From positions 5,890,001 through 5,954,000 of the forward strand of contig LT549889.1 in the NCBI GenBank assembly GCA_900078775.1: a stretch of DNA of 64,000 bases. Reading direction: 5' to 3'. Below are positions 17,438 to 25,407 of the stretch, piece after piece. The notes under the pieces are model-generated. The model made no database searches and had not been told where the DNA came from. It saw only the letters and a list, made by a program, of their open reading frames with translations. This DNA comes from Mycolicibacterium aurum. Lineage in GTDB: Bacteria > Actinomycetota > Actinomycetes > Mycobacteriales > Mycobacteriaceae. Position 1 is the first letter of the stretch, and every line of letters starts with the position of its first letter. The translations under genes and the position numbers were made by a program.

Positions 17438-18205
17438 CTAGCCCGAGGCCCGTTCGAAGTGGCCGTGCACATTGGGGTAGCGCATCATGTGCGCGCCGCC
17501 GTTGAGGTCGAGCACCTCGCCGGTGATCCATTGCGCCCGAGCCAGGTACAGGATGGCTTCGGCAATCTCATCCGGGGTACCAGGCCGGCCCAGTGGGATG
17601 TTCTCCACGTACTCACTCTGCACGCCGTCGACGCCGAGTGCCCCGGAGGTGAGCGGGGTGTGCACCAGACCCGGGGCCACCGCGTTGACCCGCACCCGCG
17701 GCGCCAACTCCAGTGCGGCGACCTGGGTCAGCATCGACAGACCCGCCTTGGCCGAGCAGTAGGCGCTCATCCCGATCGCGGGCTGGCGGGCGTTCAACGA
17801 GCTCAGCGTGATGATCGCGCCGTCGTCGGCGATGTGGCGCGCGGCGTGCTGGATCACCAGGAAGGCGCCGGTCAGGCAGACGTCGACGACCCGGCGGAAC
17901 TTGGCCACCGGCAGTTCGGTCACCAGGCCCAGGGCGGTGATGCCGGGGCAGTTGACCGCGATCTCGAACCGGCCGGCGCGCTGGGTCACGGTGTCGAAGA
18001 ACGTTGTGACACTGTCCTCGTCGGCGATGTCCACCGCCGCGGCGACATGTCCGTCGCCGCTGAGTCCGTCGACCACCGCGGCAGCGGCATCGGCGTTGCG
18101 GTCGCCGATCACGACCGCGTACCCGTGATCGGCGAGAGTGCGGGCGGTGGCGGCGCCGATCCCGGACGCGCCGCCGACGACGATGGCGTACGACTTTTCA
18201 CTCAC
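17438..18205 (-). CDS. SDR-family oxidoreductase
   Basis: 255 residues, classical SDR: cofactor loop GGASGIG at the N-terminus, Asp after beta-2 (IGDRNADAA) suggesting NAD(H) preference, NCPGI for NNAG, catalytic Ser (SSLN), YCSAK, and C-terminal ITGEVLDLNGG. Probably a 3-hydroxyacyl-CoA or alcohol dehydrogenase acting with the neighbouring thiolase and hydratase, by context only. Confidence 0.9.
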   Translation of the reverse strand: MSEKSYAIVVGGASGIGAATARTLADHGYAVVIGDRNADAAAAVVDGLSGDGHVAAAVDIADEDSVTTFFDTVTQRAGRFEIAVNCPGITALGLVTELPVAKFRRVVDVCLTGAFLVIQHAARHIADDGAIITLSSLNARQPAIGMSAYCSAKAGLSMLTQVAALELAPRVRVNAVAPGLVHTPLTSGALGVDGVQSEYVENIPLGRPGTPDEIAEAILYLARAQWITGEVLDLNGGAHMMRYPNVHGHFERASG

Positions 18206-18361
18206 GATGACTCCCTGTGTCGGGCAACGTATTCAGCGTCCTGCAGCGCTTGTGGGCAGGCCGACGTGGAACTCACCCGCGGTGGCTGCAGGCGAGTTTG
18301 TTAATTGCAGTTCTACCACATGGGGCGGGGTGTGGCCCAGTGGGCGCCGGATCGGCGAACC

Positions 18362-20344
18362 TCACCACCAGCCGGTGGCGTCCGCCAACTGCCGGCCGAG
18401 CTCGTCGGCCATGGTCCGGACGTACGTCCCCGACAGGTGGTGGGTGTCGTGGTAGATCAGCACATTGCCCTCGACCGCCCGGCAGATGGTCGGCCGGCAG
18501 ACCGCATCGGAGAGGTCGAGCAGGTGCATGCCGGGGAAGGCGGCCACATGGGCCAGCGTCGGATTGCGGTCGCGCAGCGCCTCTTCGCGGGCCAGCCCGC
18601 AGGTGTCGGCATCGCCCCCGTCGGACAGGCAGTCCACCGGGGAGAAGAACCGTCCCTCCCGCAGCATCCACGGGGTGTCCCGCATGCCGAGGATCGCGAT
18701 GCCGTTGGCGGTCAGCTCGTCCCACACGCCCAGGTAGTAGTCCGGGACGTAGTCACCCGGGCCGTCGATCACCGGGCGGGTGGTGGTCAGGAACACGTAG
18801 TCCGGCCGGTCGGCGACGAGCTGGGCCAGCGCATTGTCCGACCAGGTGCGGCACGACGGGTACGGGGTGAAGGGGCCGGCGATGATCGGCACCTCGGCGG
18901 TGGTCAGCGGGCAACCCATCTTCAGATAAGTGACGACCCGGAATCCGTGCTGGCGGCCCAGCTGGTGCAGCGCGGTCACCCAGTGCTCGGAGTGTGACCC
19001 GCCGGCCAGCGCGATGGTGCGGGCCGCGTGCGGATCCCCGTACACACAGGTGACCACCTCTTCACCGCTGAAGTTCGCCAGGCACTTGTCCAGCGTCGTC
19101 GGCGGCACATCGTCGGGGGCTTCGAGGCCGGTGGGCCGGAACGGCAGCCGCGGCGTCTTGCGTCCCTCGATCAGCGCCAGCGCGCCCGGATAGTCGCGCA
19201 GCGTCAGCGCCACCAACTCGGAACCGCTGTCCCGGACCCGTTCGACGTGACCGCGCCAGCCCAGCGATCCCACCGCGAGCACCACGATCAGACAGGCGGT
19301 GACGGTGCCGGTCAGGATCGGATGCCAGGCCGGCCACCAGCGGGTGTCCACACAGCGCCAGGTCGCCCACGCGGCCGCGACGGCCACCAGCAGGATCGCG
19401 GTGGACTCGCTGACCCCGACGCGGTCGTTGTTGGTGTGCGCCATCCAGAAGATGAGCAGCGGCCAGTGCCACAGATAGAGGGCGAACGCCCAACCCGCCC
19501 ACCCGGCGTGGGCCGCGGCCCCGTCGCCGGTCGAGCCCGCCAGGATGACAAGCACCGTCGCGAGCACCGGGACCAACGCCCACGGGCCCGGGTAGTCGGT
19601 GACCCCGTCGGCCAGGATCCCGGCCCCGACGACCGCGATCAACCCGGCCGCGAATGCCACCCGGCGCAGCCAGTTCGGCCACCGGATGTGCCCGGCCGCG
19701 AACGCCGCGAGGACGCCGGCGAGCAACTCCCAGGCCCGGCCGAACGTGTTGTAGTAGCCCAGGGTCTGCTCGTCGAAGTGCTGCAGGAAGGCCCACACCG
19801 CCGAGCCGATGGCCAGCGCGGCGACGACGACGAACAGCGCCGCGCGGCGCCGGACCAGCCGGGCCAGCAGCAGGAAGACCAACAGCACCTGGGCGGCGAC
19901 CGAGAGCGCCCACAGATGCTGCAGCGGGGTGACGGTCTCCTCGGCCTGCACATAGTCCGCGGCGGTCGTCGCCAGCCACCAGTTCTGATAGAAGCCCAGG
20001 CCGGCCAGGGTCTGTTCGGCGAACGCCTCCCACCGGGTCTGCGGCTGCACCAGCAGCGTCAGCCCGGCGGCGGTGCTGAGCAACAGCACCAGCGCCGGGA
20101 TCACTCGCCGTGCGCACCACCAGATCTCGGTGCCCACCGACCCGTCGGTGGGCCGCAACACCCGGGCGCCGACGTAGTAGCCGGCCAGCACCAGCAGCAC
20201 GTCGATCCCGGCGGAGACCCGGCCCAGCCAGAAGTGCCCGACGATGACGAGGATGACGGCGACGGCCGCCAGCACGTCCAGGTCGCGACGGGTCTGCCGG
20301 GCGATCGGCGTGGCGGGTGCCGGGGTGCGCTGTGTTGTCTGCAA
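18362..20344 (-). CDS. Acyltransferase-3 / SGNH membrane protein (OafA-like)
   Basis: 660 residues. N-terminal acyltransferase-3 domain with about ten transmembrane helices and the catalytic-type His in VIVGHFW; C-terminal extracytoplasmic SGNH domain with block I GGSHSEHW and block V DTHHLSGTYV. Such proteins O-acylate cell-envelope glycans or glycolipids. The Gly-Gly-Ser form of block I (usually GDS) is noteworthy. Stands alone on the minus strand; substrate unknown. Confidence 0.88.
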   Translation of the reverse strand: MQTTQRTPAPATPIARQTRRDLDVLAAVAVILVIVGHFWLGRVSAGIDVLLVLAGYYVGARVLRPTDGSVGTEIWWCARRVIPALVLLLSTAAGLTLLVQPQTRWEAFAEQTLAGLGFYQNWWLATTAADYVQAEETVTPLQHLWALSVAAQVLLVFLLLARLVRRRAALFVVVAALAIGSAVWAFLQHFDEQTLGYYNTFGRAWELLAGVLAAFAAGHIRWPNWLRRVAFAAGLIAVVGAGILADGVTDYPGPWALVPVLATVLVILAGSTGDGAAAHAGWAGWAFALYLWHWPLLIFWMAHTNNDRVGVSESTAILLVAVAAAWATWRCVDTRWWPAWHPILTGTVTACLIVVLAVGSLGWRGHVERVRDSGSELVALTLRDYPGALALIEGRKTPRLPFRPTGLEAPDDVPPTTLDKCLANFSGEEVVTCVYGDPHAARTIALAGGSHSEHWVTALHQLGRQHGFRVVTYLKMGCPLTTAEVPIIAGPFTPYPSCRTWSDNALAQLVADRPDYVFLTTTRPVIDGPGDYVPDYYLGVWDELTANGIAILGMRDTPWMLREGRFFSPVDCLSDGGDADTCGLAREEALRDRNPTLAHVAAFPGMHLLDLSDAVCRPTICRAVEGNVLIYHDTHHLSGTYVRTMADELGRQLADATGWW

Positions 20345-20468
20345 GGTGGAGAGTCCTGGCTCGTTGCCGGCCCGATCTCAGGCACGCGCGTACGCCGCCA
20401 GAGAGCATAACGGGGCGTCGGCCGGGAGCAGCATCCCCACTGCTCGGCGCGGTACTACCGGGGGAGTG

Positions 20469-20789
20469 TCAGCACTGCCCCGGGCGGTTGACGGCCACGG
20501 CCGTCCACGACTTGGCGTTGATCTTGCGGCCGGGGCTCGGGGACTGCTTGCAGACCTCCCAGACCGACAGCGCGCGCACCGACCCGGCGTACGGGCCGGC
20601 GTTGGAGATGTACTCCAGCCAGGGGCCGCTCTCGCCGACCGTCTCGGAGTACAGCGCCTGGGCCTTGGCCAGGTTCATGCCTTGCAGATCGGGCATCACC
20701 CACACCGACGGCGCGGCCGTCGCGGCCGGGGCGAGGGCCACCGACATCAGAAATGTTGCGGCTCCGGCCGCGGCAATCGTCTTCAACAC
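20469..20789 (-). CDS. Secreted small protein with PASTA-like segment
   Basis: 106 residues from the GTG at 20789 (RBS AGGGAG, 6 nt spacing). Sec signal peptide ending near ATAAPS, then VWVMPDLQGMNLAKAQALY, which resembles the start of a PASTA repeat, and two cysteines near the end. Similar small secreted proteins are widespread in mycobacteria with unknown function. Confidence 0.72.
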   Translation of the reverse strand: MLKTIAAAGAATFLMSVALAPAATAAPSVWVMPDLQGMNLAKAQALYSETVGESGPWLEYISNAGPYAGSVRALSVWEVCKQSPSPGRKINAKSWTAVAVNRPGQC

Positions 20790-20890
20790 GCGAAACTCCC
20801 TGGGTTGTGTCGAGCAACGATAGTCGACCCGCACACCGCAAATTGACGAATGCCACGATTTCGGCGCGGCGCCGCCCGATTCGACGCGGT

Positions 20891-21364
20891 TCAGCGCCGG
20901 TTCAGCGCCCAGATGGAGGTGGACAGCACGGTGGCGAAGGCGCACCAGGCCGGGTACAGCCCGAGCGGTGCGGCCTTGGCGCCGCGCACCGCGACCGCCC
21001 GGCGGGTCAGGTCGGCGCCGCTGGCGGTCAGCAGCCCGGCCGTCACCGCGGCGGCGCCGAGCCTGCGCTGGTTGAAGAACAGCCAGGACCATCCGCCGTT
21101 GAGCACCAGGTTGACCGCGAGCGCCCGAATGTAGCTGCGCCGCACCTGCGGTGGCGCCTCGTCCAGCGTGGCCGCGGACACCACCGCGATGTCGGCGTAC
21201 AGCGAGGTCCATGCGATCGGGAAGGCTTGGCGCGGCGGCTGGAACGGCGGCTTGCGCAGCTTGGCGTACCAGGCCGACTCCACCGCGGGCTTGGTGGCGA
21301 TCCCACCGGCCAATGCCGTCACGGCGACGGCGAGTGCGGTCGGGGCCAGCGTCTTGATCTGCAA
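20891..21364 (-). CDS. tspO: TspO/MBR-family membrane protein
   Basis: About 157 residues with five predicted transmembrane helices. The TspO signature is present: WYAKLRKPPFQPP near the N-terminus, then AWTSLY, and NGGWSWLFFNQRRLG. The family binds tetrapyrroles and sterols and is linked to porphyrin handling and stress. Start uncertain: TTG 21364 has GGAG upstream and gives a family-like length; GTG 21400 or TTG 21427 are in frame and would abut the upstream gene. Confidence 0.85.
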   Translation of the reverse strand: MQIKTLAPTALAVAVTALAGGIATKPAVESAWYAKLRKPPFQPPRQAFPIAWTSLYADIAVVSAATLDEAPPQVRRSYIRALAVNLVLNGGWSWLFFNQRRLGAAAVTAGLLTASGADLTRRAVAVRGAKAAPLGLYPAWCAFATVLSTSIWALNRR

Positions 21365-21431
21365 GGGACACTCCAGGATGTGCGGGTCGGGGATCCCCAC
21401 CAAGTATCCGGAAAGCGCAGTCGGCAAACCT

Positions 21432-23795
21432 TCAGATCATGTCGTTGCGGGTCAGCCAGCGCATCACCGGCCAGCCCACGAAGACCGGCAGCCAACAGGT
21501 CAGCACCCGGTACAGCAGCACCGCGGGCACCGCGATGGCCGCGGGCACCCCGAACGCGGCCAGGCCGCCGATCAGCGCGGCCTCCACCGCGCCGACACCG
21601 CCGGGGGTGGGGGCGGCCGAGGCCAGGGTGCCACCGATCATGGTGACCACCGTGACCGTCACGAACGAGGTGTCCCCGCCGAACGCCTCGATGCTGGCCC
21701 ACAGCGCCAGCGCCGAGCCCAGCGTCGTGCCGGCGGCCCCCAGCACGATCAGCCCGAGCCGCTTCGGTGCCCGCGACAGCTGCCACAGATCGGTCTTGAC
21801 CTCCTGCAGCTTCGGCCGCACCGCCGAGGACAGCCAATGCCGCAGTTTGGGCACCGCCAGGAAGACGCCCACCAGACCGAGCGCGACACCGGCCACCAGA
21901 TACAGGACGGTCGCGCTCGGCACGAAGTGCTGCAGGTTCGCCGAGGTGCCCGCGATCGCGGTGAACAGGATGAGCAGCAGCACGTGCACCATCACCTGCA
22001 CGCTCTGCTGCAGCGTGACGGCCGCGGTGGCGCGCATGGTGGAAAGCCCGCCCTTCTGCAGCACCCGGGTGCTCAACGCCAGACCGCCCACCCCGGCCGG
22101 TGTGGTGGTCGCGGCGAAGGTGTTGGCGATCTGCATGATCGCCAGGTGCCGGAAGCGCACCAGCCCGTCCGCACAGGCCCACAACGCGCCGGCCGCGCCG
22201 AGGTAGCGCAGCCCGGAGACGGCCAGGCCGAGCAGCGCCCACCACCAGTTGGCGTTGCTCAGTTCGTCGAAGAAGGCGGGCACCGTACTGATGAACGGGT
22301 AGGCGACGTAGACCAGCGCCACCCACAGCACCAGCTGGATGACCTGGACCCGGGTGAACCGGGTGATGGTCTCGGTGCGGATCTGATCGGCCCCGGTCTG
22401 GTGCTGCACCTGTTCCCGGGCCGCGGCGATGACGGCCTTGGCGTCGGGCACCGAATCGCGGATGCGGGCGGGCACCGCCGTTTTGGTCAGCCGCCGCGAC
22501 GCGGTCAGCACGGTCTCGGTGCCGAACGCGTCGATCGCGGCCGCCACCGCGGAGGCCGGGTCGTACACCGCCGAGGTGGTCACCAGCAGCTGGGCGATGT
22601 CGGACTGCAGCTGGGCGTCGGTGGCCCCGTACTCGGCGTTGGTGAAGCCGCCGAACTGCACCTGACCGTCGTGCACGGTGATCTCGCCGCAGCACAGGTC
22701 GCCATGCGAGATCTGGTTCTGGTGCAGGGTGTGCAGCGCCTGCCAGACGTCGGCCACCGGGGCGGCCTCGGCGCTGAGCGGCACCCCGCGGGCGGGCTTG
22801 CGGGCGAACAACGTCCAGCCGCGGTCCAGCGCGTTCACCGTCACCGAGGAGATGTTGGACAGCCCGAGGTCGTCGATCGCGATGGCCATCAGCGCGCGGT
22901 GCTCGACGACGCGGCGCATCGAGGCGTGCAGCGGTGCGGTCTCGTCGGTGCGCAATCGCAGCTTGCGCCACAGTTGGCTGAGCGCGCCGCCGCTGCGCTG
23001 ATTGGGTCCGTACAACTCGACGACGGCGGTGCTGTCGGGTCCGGTCGCGGCCATCACCAGCGGCCCGGGCCCGGGCGGGCGGATCACCGCGAGCGCGGAG
23101 ACCACGAAGCCGCGCTTGGTCAGCGCCCGCACCGCGCCGTCGAGCGGGACCTCCAGCGCCGGGGTGCCGACCACCCACACCACCAGGGCGCCGACGAACC
23201 AGCCGACCGCCAGACCGAGCAGGGAGCGGGCCGGGACCACGGCGCTGACCACCAGGTGGATCGGCACGAAGGCCAGCAGCAGGGTCCACCAGTAGCGGCG
23301 CAGCCGCCGGGACAGCCACGGCCCGGACACCGTGAGCACCGCGGCGAGCAGCGCGATCCAGCGCGGGTCGTCCAGGAACTGGGACAGCTGGGTGTCCAGC
23401 CGGTCACCGAGATCGAAGTGCCATTGCGGTGCGGCGATGCCCCGGCCGCTGATGGACAGGGCCAGTACCGCCAGCACCCCGGCCGCGGCGTAGGCGGCCA
23501 GCAGTGTCCAGTGCCTGCCGATGATCAGCTGGACCAGGATGATGAACGGCAGCGCCAGGATGGCCACGCCGTAGGCCAGGTAGACCAGGTTGGACTGGGT
23601 CGGGGTGAGCACGCCGATGATCTCGGACACCGACCGTTCCAGCGCCACCCAGTCGTTGCGGGTGATCAACGAGCTGGTGATGACGACGGCCAGCCACACC
23701 GCCGCCAGGACCACCCGCAGGATCTCGTTGGTCCGACGGGTCAGCGGCTGCAACAGGCTGCCGGTGACGCTGATGTCACGACCGTCGACTCGCAC
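21432..23795 (-). CDS. LPG-synthase-TM-like membrane protein with a degenerate kinase-like domain
   Basis: 787 residues from the GTG at 23795. Three parts: an N-terminal block of membrane helices (about 25-210), a cytosolic kinase-like segment (about 230-450), and a C-terminal lysylphosphatidylglycerol-synthase/UPF0104-type membrane domain (about 480-775; NTFAATTTPAGVGGLALS and APTPGGVGAVEAAL). In the middle, HGDL at 364-367 takes the place of the HRD catalytic loop without the following Asn, and FGGF at 381-384 replaces DFG, so it is probably a pseudokinase. The C-terminal fold is related to lipid flippases. Role unknown. Confidence 0.78.
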   Translation of the reverse strand: MRVDGRDISVTGSLLQPLTRRTNEILRVVLAAVWLAVVITSSLITRNDWVALERSVSEIIGVLTPTQSNLVYLAYGVAILALPFIILVQLIIGRHWTLLAAYAAAGVLAVLALSISGRGIAAPQWHFDLGDRLDTQLSQFLDDPRWIALLAAVLTVSGPWLSRRLRRYWWTLLLAFVPIHLVVSAVVPARSLLGLAVGWFVGALVVWVVGTPALEVPLDGAVRALTKRGFVVSALAVIRPPGPGPLVMAATGPDSTAVVELYGPNQRSGGALSQLWRKLRLRTDETAPLHASMRRVVEHRALMAIAIDDLGLSNISSVTVNALDRGWTLFARKPARGVPLSAEAAPVADVWQALHTLHQNQISHGDLCCGEITVHDGQVQFGGFTNAEYGATDAQLQSDIAQLLVTTSAVYDPASAVAAAIDAFGTETVLTASRRLTKTAVPARIRDSVPDAKAVIAAAREQVQHQTGADQIRTETITRFTRVQVIQLVLWVALVYVAYPFISTVPAFFDELSNANWWWALLGLAVSGLRYLGAAGALWACADGLVRFRHLAIMQIANTFAATTTPAGVGGLALSTRVLQKGGLSTMRATAAVTLQQSVQVMVHVLLLILFTAIAGTSANLQHFVPSATVLYLVAGVALGLVGVFLAVPKLRHWLSSAVRPKLQEVKTDLWQLSRAPKRLGLIVLGAAGTTLGSALALWASIEAFGGDTSFVTVTVVTMIGGTLASAAPTPGGVGAVEAALIGGLAAFGVPAAIAVPAVLLYRVLTCWLPVFVGWPVMRWLTRNDMI

Positions 23796-23933
23796 GGGGA
23801 CCAACGTAACCGGGCGGCTGCGCTCCGCGCGCGAAGCGCAGCGTTGCAAGCTGTGAGAGTATGCGGGTATTCGCAGCCGGCGTGAGGGATTCCGCGTGGC
23901 GCACAGCACAGACCCAGACACCTTGGAGCCTCA

Positions 23934-25322
23934 ATGCGTGGCGATCGGATCGTTGAATTGCTGGTAGCGGCGACAGCCGCGGTCATGGCCGGGCTGGCCC
24001 TGTCGGCGTCCACGACGTGGCCGACGGCCGCGGTCATCGCCGGCGGGCTGGTCGTCGGCGTGTTGTTCGGCTCGGTGGGCAGGAGCGTAGCGACCGGGGG
24101 TTGGAGCCCGGTCGGCCGGGCACCGGCCCAGGGCGCCGGGGCGCTCGCGCCGCGGATCGCGGTCGCGGCGGTGGTCGGCGTACTGCTCGGGGAACTGGCC
24201 GCCGTCGTCCTGTTCAGCGGTGCCGTCGACGCCCGGCTGGCTCAGCAACCCACCCCGGCCACCGAGGCGGCCGCGGGGGCTTTGGCGCAGGCCCGCGCGG
24301 ACCGGGCCGGGCTCGACGAGGCGGTGGCGCGGGCCGATCGGCAGCGCGACGAGGCGCTGGTGGTGGCGCGCTGTGAGGTCAATCCGTCGGCGCAGTGCCC
24401 GCAGATCCGCATCACCGGGGTGCCCGGGTCCGGGCCGGAGGCTCGTACCGCCAACGACTTCCTCGGCGACGCGCAACGCGAACTCGACGCGGCGGTGGCC
24501 GAGCGGGACAACCGGGCCGCCGCGCTGGACACCGAGATCCGTACCCGGGAGCAGGCGCTGGCGCAGGCCCGCGAGGCCGCTCTGCCCGGAGGCCTGGGCA
24601 GCCGGTGGCAGGCGATGAACGGCTACACCCTGGAGCATCCCGGATCGCTGGTGCTGCGCGGGCTGGTGCTCGGCTTCTTCGTGCTGCTGGCGCTGCTGCC
24701 GATGACGCTGAAGCGCTGGCGGGGCGCGACCACCGAGGAGGCCGAGTCGGCGGCCGAGACGGCGATCGCGGTGAAGCGGGCCGAGGTGCGCGCCCAGGTC
24801 GAACAGCTCTGGGCCGAACAGGAATTGAACAGTGCCCGGATGGCCGTCGCCGCGCAGAACGAGATCGACGCCGAACGGCAGCGGCGTCGGGTGGCCGAGG
24901 CGCTCGGTGCGGCCGAACCGGTGGTGGCCGAGCCGGTGCCGGCGATCGAGTCGTCCGCCGGTAAGGATTTGGAGCCGCACCGGGGCAGCCCGGTGCCGAT
25001 CCTCCCGGACGTCACCAAGGCCGCGGTGCGCTTCATCCGGCCGTTCGTGCCGCCGGTCGTGGCCAACGTCATCGACACGGCGACCAAGCCACTGCGGCAG
25101 GTGTTCGAGGAGACCGAGGAGTTCCACTTCACGCTGCGGCGTACCCACCGGGTGACGGTGCAGACCGAGGGCGGGGAGCAGCCGGCGGTGACGACGGAAC
25201 GCGAATGGGTGGACGTGTCCGCGCCGCGGATCGAGTCGCACCGCGGCATCGTCCTCGACGGATCCGGAAACCAGCCCGAGCTCGGTGCGGCCGACGGTCC
25301 GCGCCGGCTGCCGCCCGCCTAA
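23934..25322 (+). CDS. DUF4407-family membrane protein
   Basis: 462 residues with two N-terminal helices, another near 80-100 and one near 240-260, separated by a charged coiled-coil-prone segment with two cysteines (ARCEVNPSAQCPQI) and followed by a second coiled-coil (EEAESAAETAIAVKR onward). This layout is that of DUF4407, of unknown function. It diverges from the pseudokinase gene and is 85 bases upstream of the receptor kinase gene. Confidence 0.75.
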   Translation: MRGDRIVELLVAATAAVMAGLALSASTTWPTAAVIAGGLVVGVLFGSVGRSVATGGWSPVGRAPAQGAGALAPRIAVAAVVGVLLGELAAVVLFSGAVDARLAQQPTPATEAAAGALAQARADRAGLDEAVARADRQRDEALVVARCEVNPSAQCPQIRITGVPGSGPEARTANDFLGDAQRELDAAVAERDNRAAALDTEIRTREQALAQAREAALPGGLGSRWQAMNGYTLEHPGSLVLRGLVLGFFVLLALLPMTLKRWRGATTEEAESAAETAIAVKRAEVRAQVEQLWAEQELNSARMAVAAQNEIDAERQRRRVAEALGAAEPVVAEPVPAIESSAGKDLEPHRGSPVPILPDVTKAAVRFIRPFVPPVVANVIDTATKPLRQVFEETEEFHFTLRRTHRVTVQTEGGEQPAVTTEREWVDVSAPRIESHRGIVLDGSGNQPELGAADGPRRLPPA

Positions 25323-25350
25323 CTGTCTGTCCATGACATTTTTGCCATAA

Positions 25351-25377
25351 GTGATGTAACTTCAGTCGACACATCAC
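25351..25377 (+). promoter_or_regulatory. Dyad GTGATGT-N13-ACATCAC upstream of receptor kinase
   Basis: A perfect 7-bp inverted repeat (25351-25357 / 25371-25377) lies 30 bases before the kinase start and 29 bases after the DUF4407 stop. It could be an operator or a 5'-UTR hairpin. No regulator is known. Confidence 0.35.
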
Positions 25378-25407
25378 GCCCGAAGGCCTGCACCGAGAGG
25401 AAAAGCG

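Noticed and set aside
19028-20410. A 460-codon plus-strand frame opposite the acyltransferase gene
   Set aside because: Antisense shadow; Arg/Gly/Gln-rich with no family features.
21168-23885. A 905-codon open frame on the plus strand opposite the LPG-synthase-TM gene
   Set aside because: It mirrors the codon pattern of the minus-strand gene in high-GC DNA; its product is Gly/His/Gln/Arg-rich with no domain, while the minus strand encodes recognisable membrane domains.
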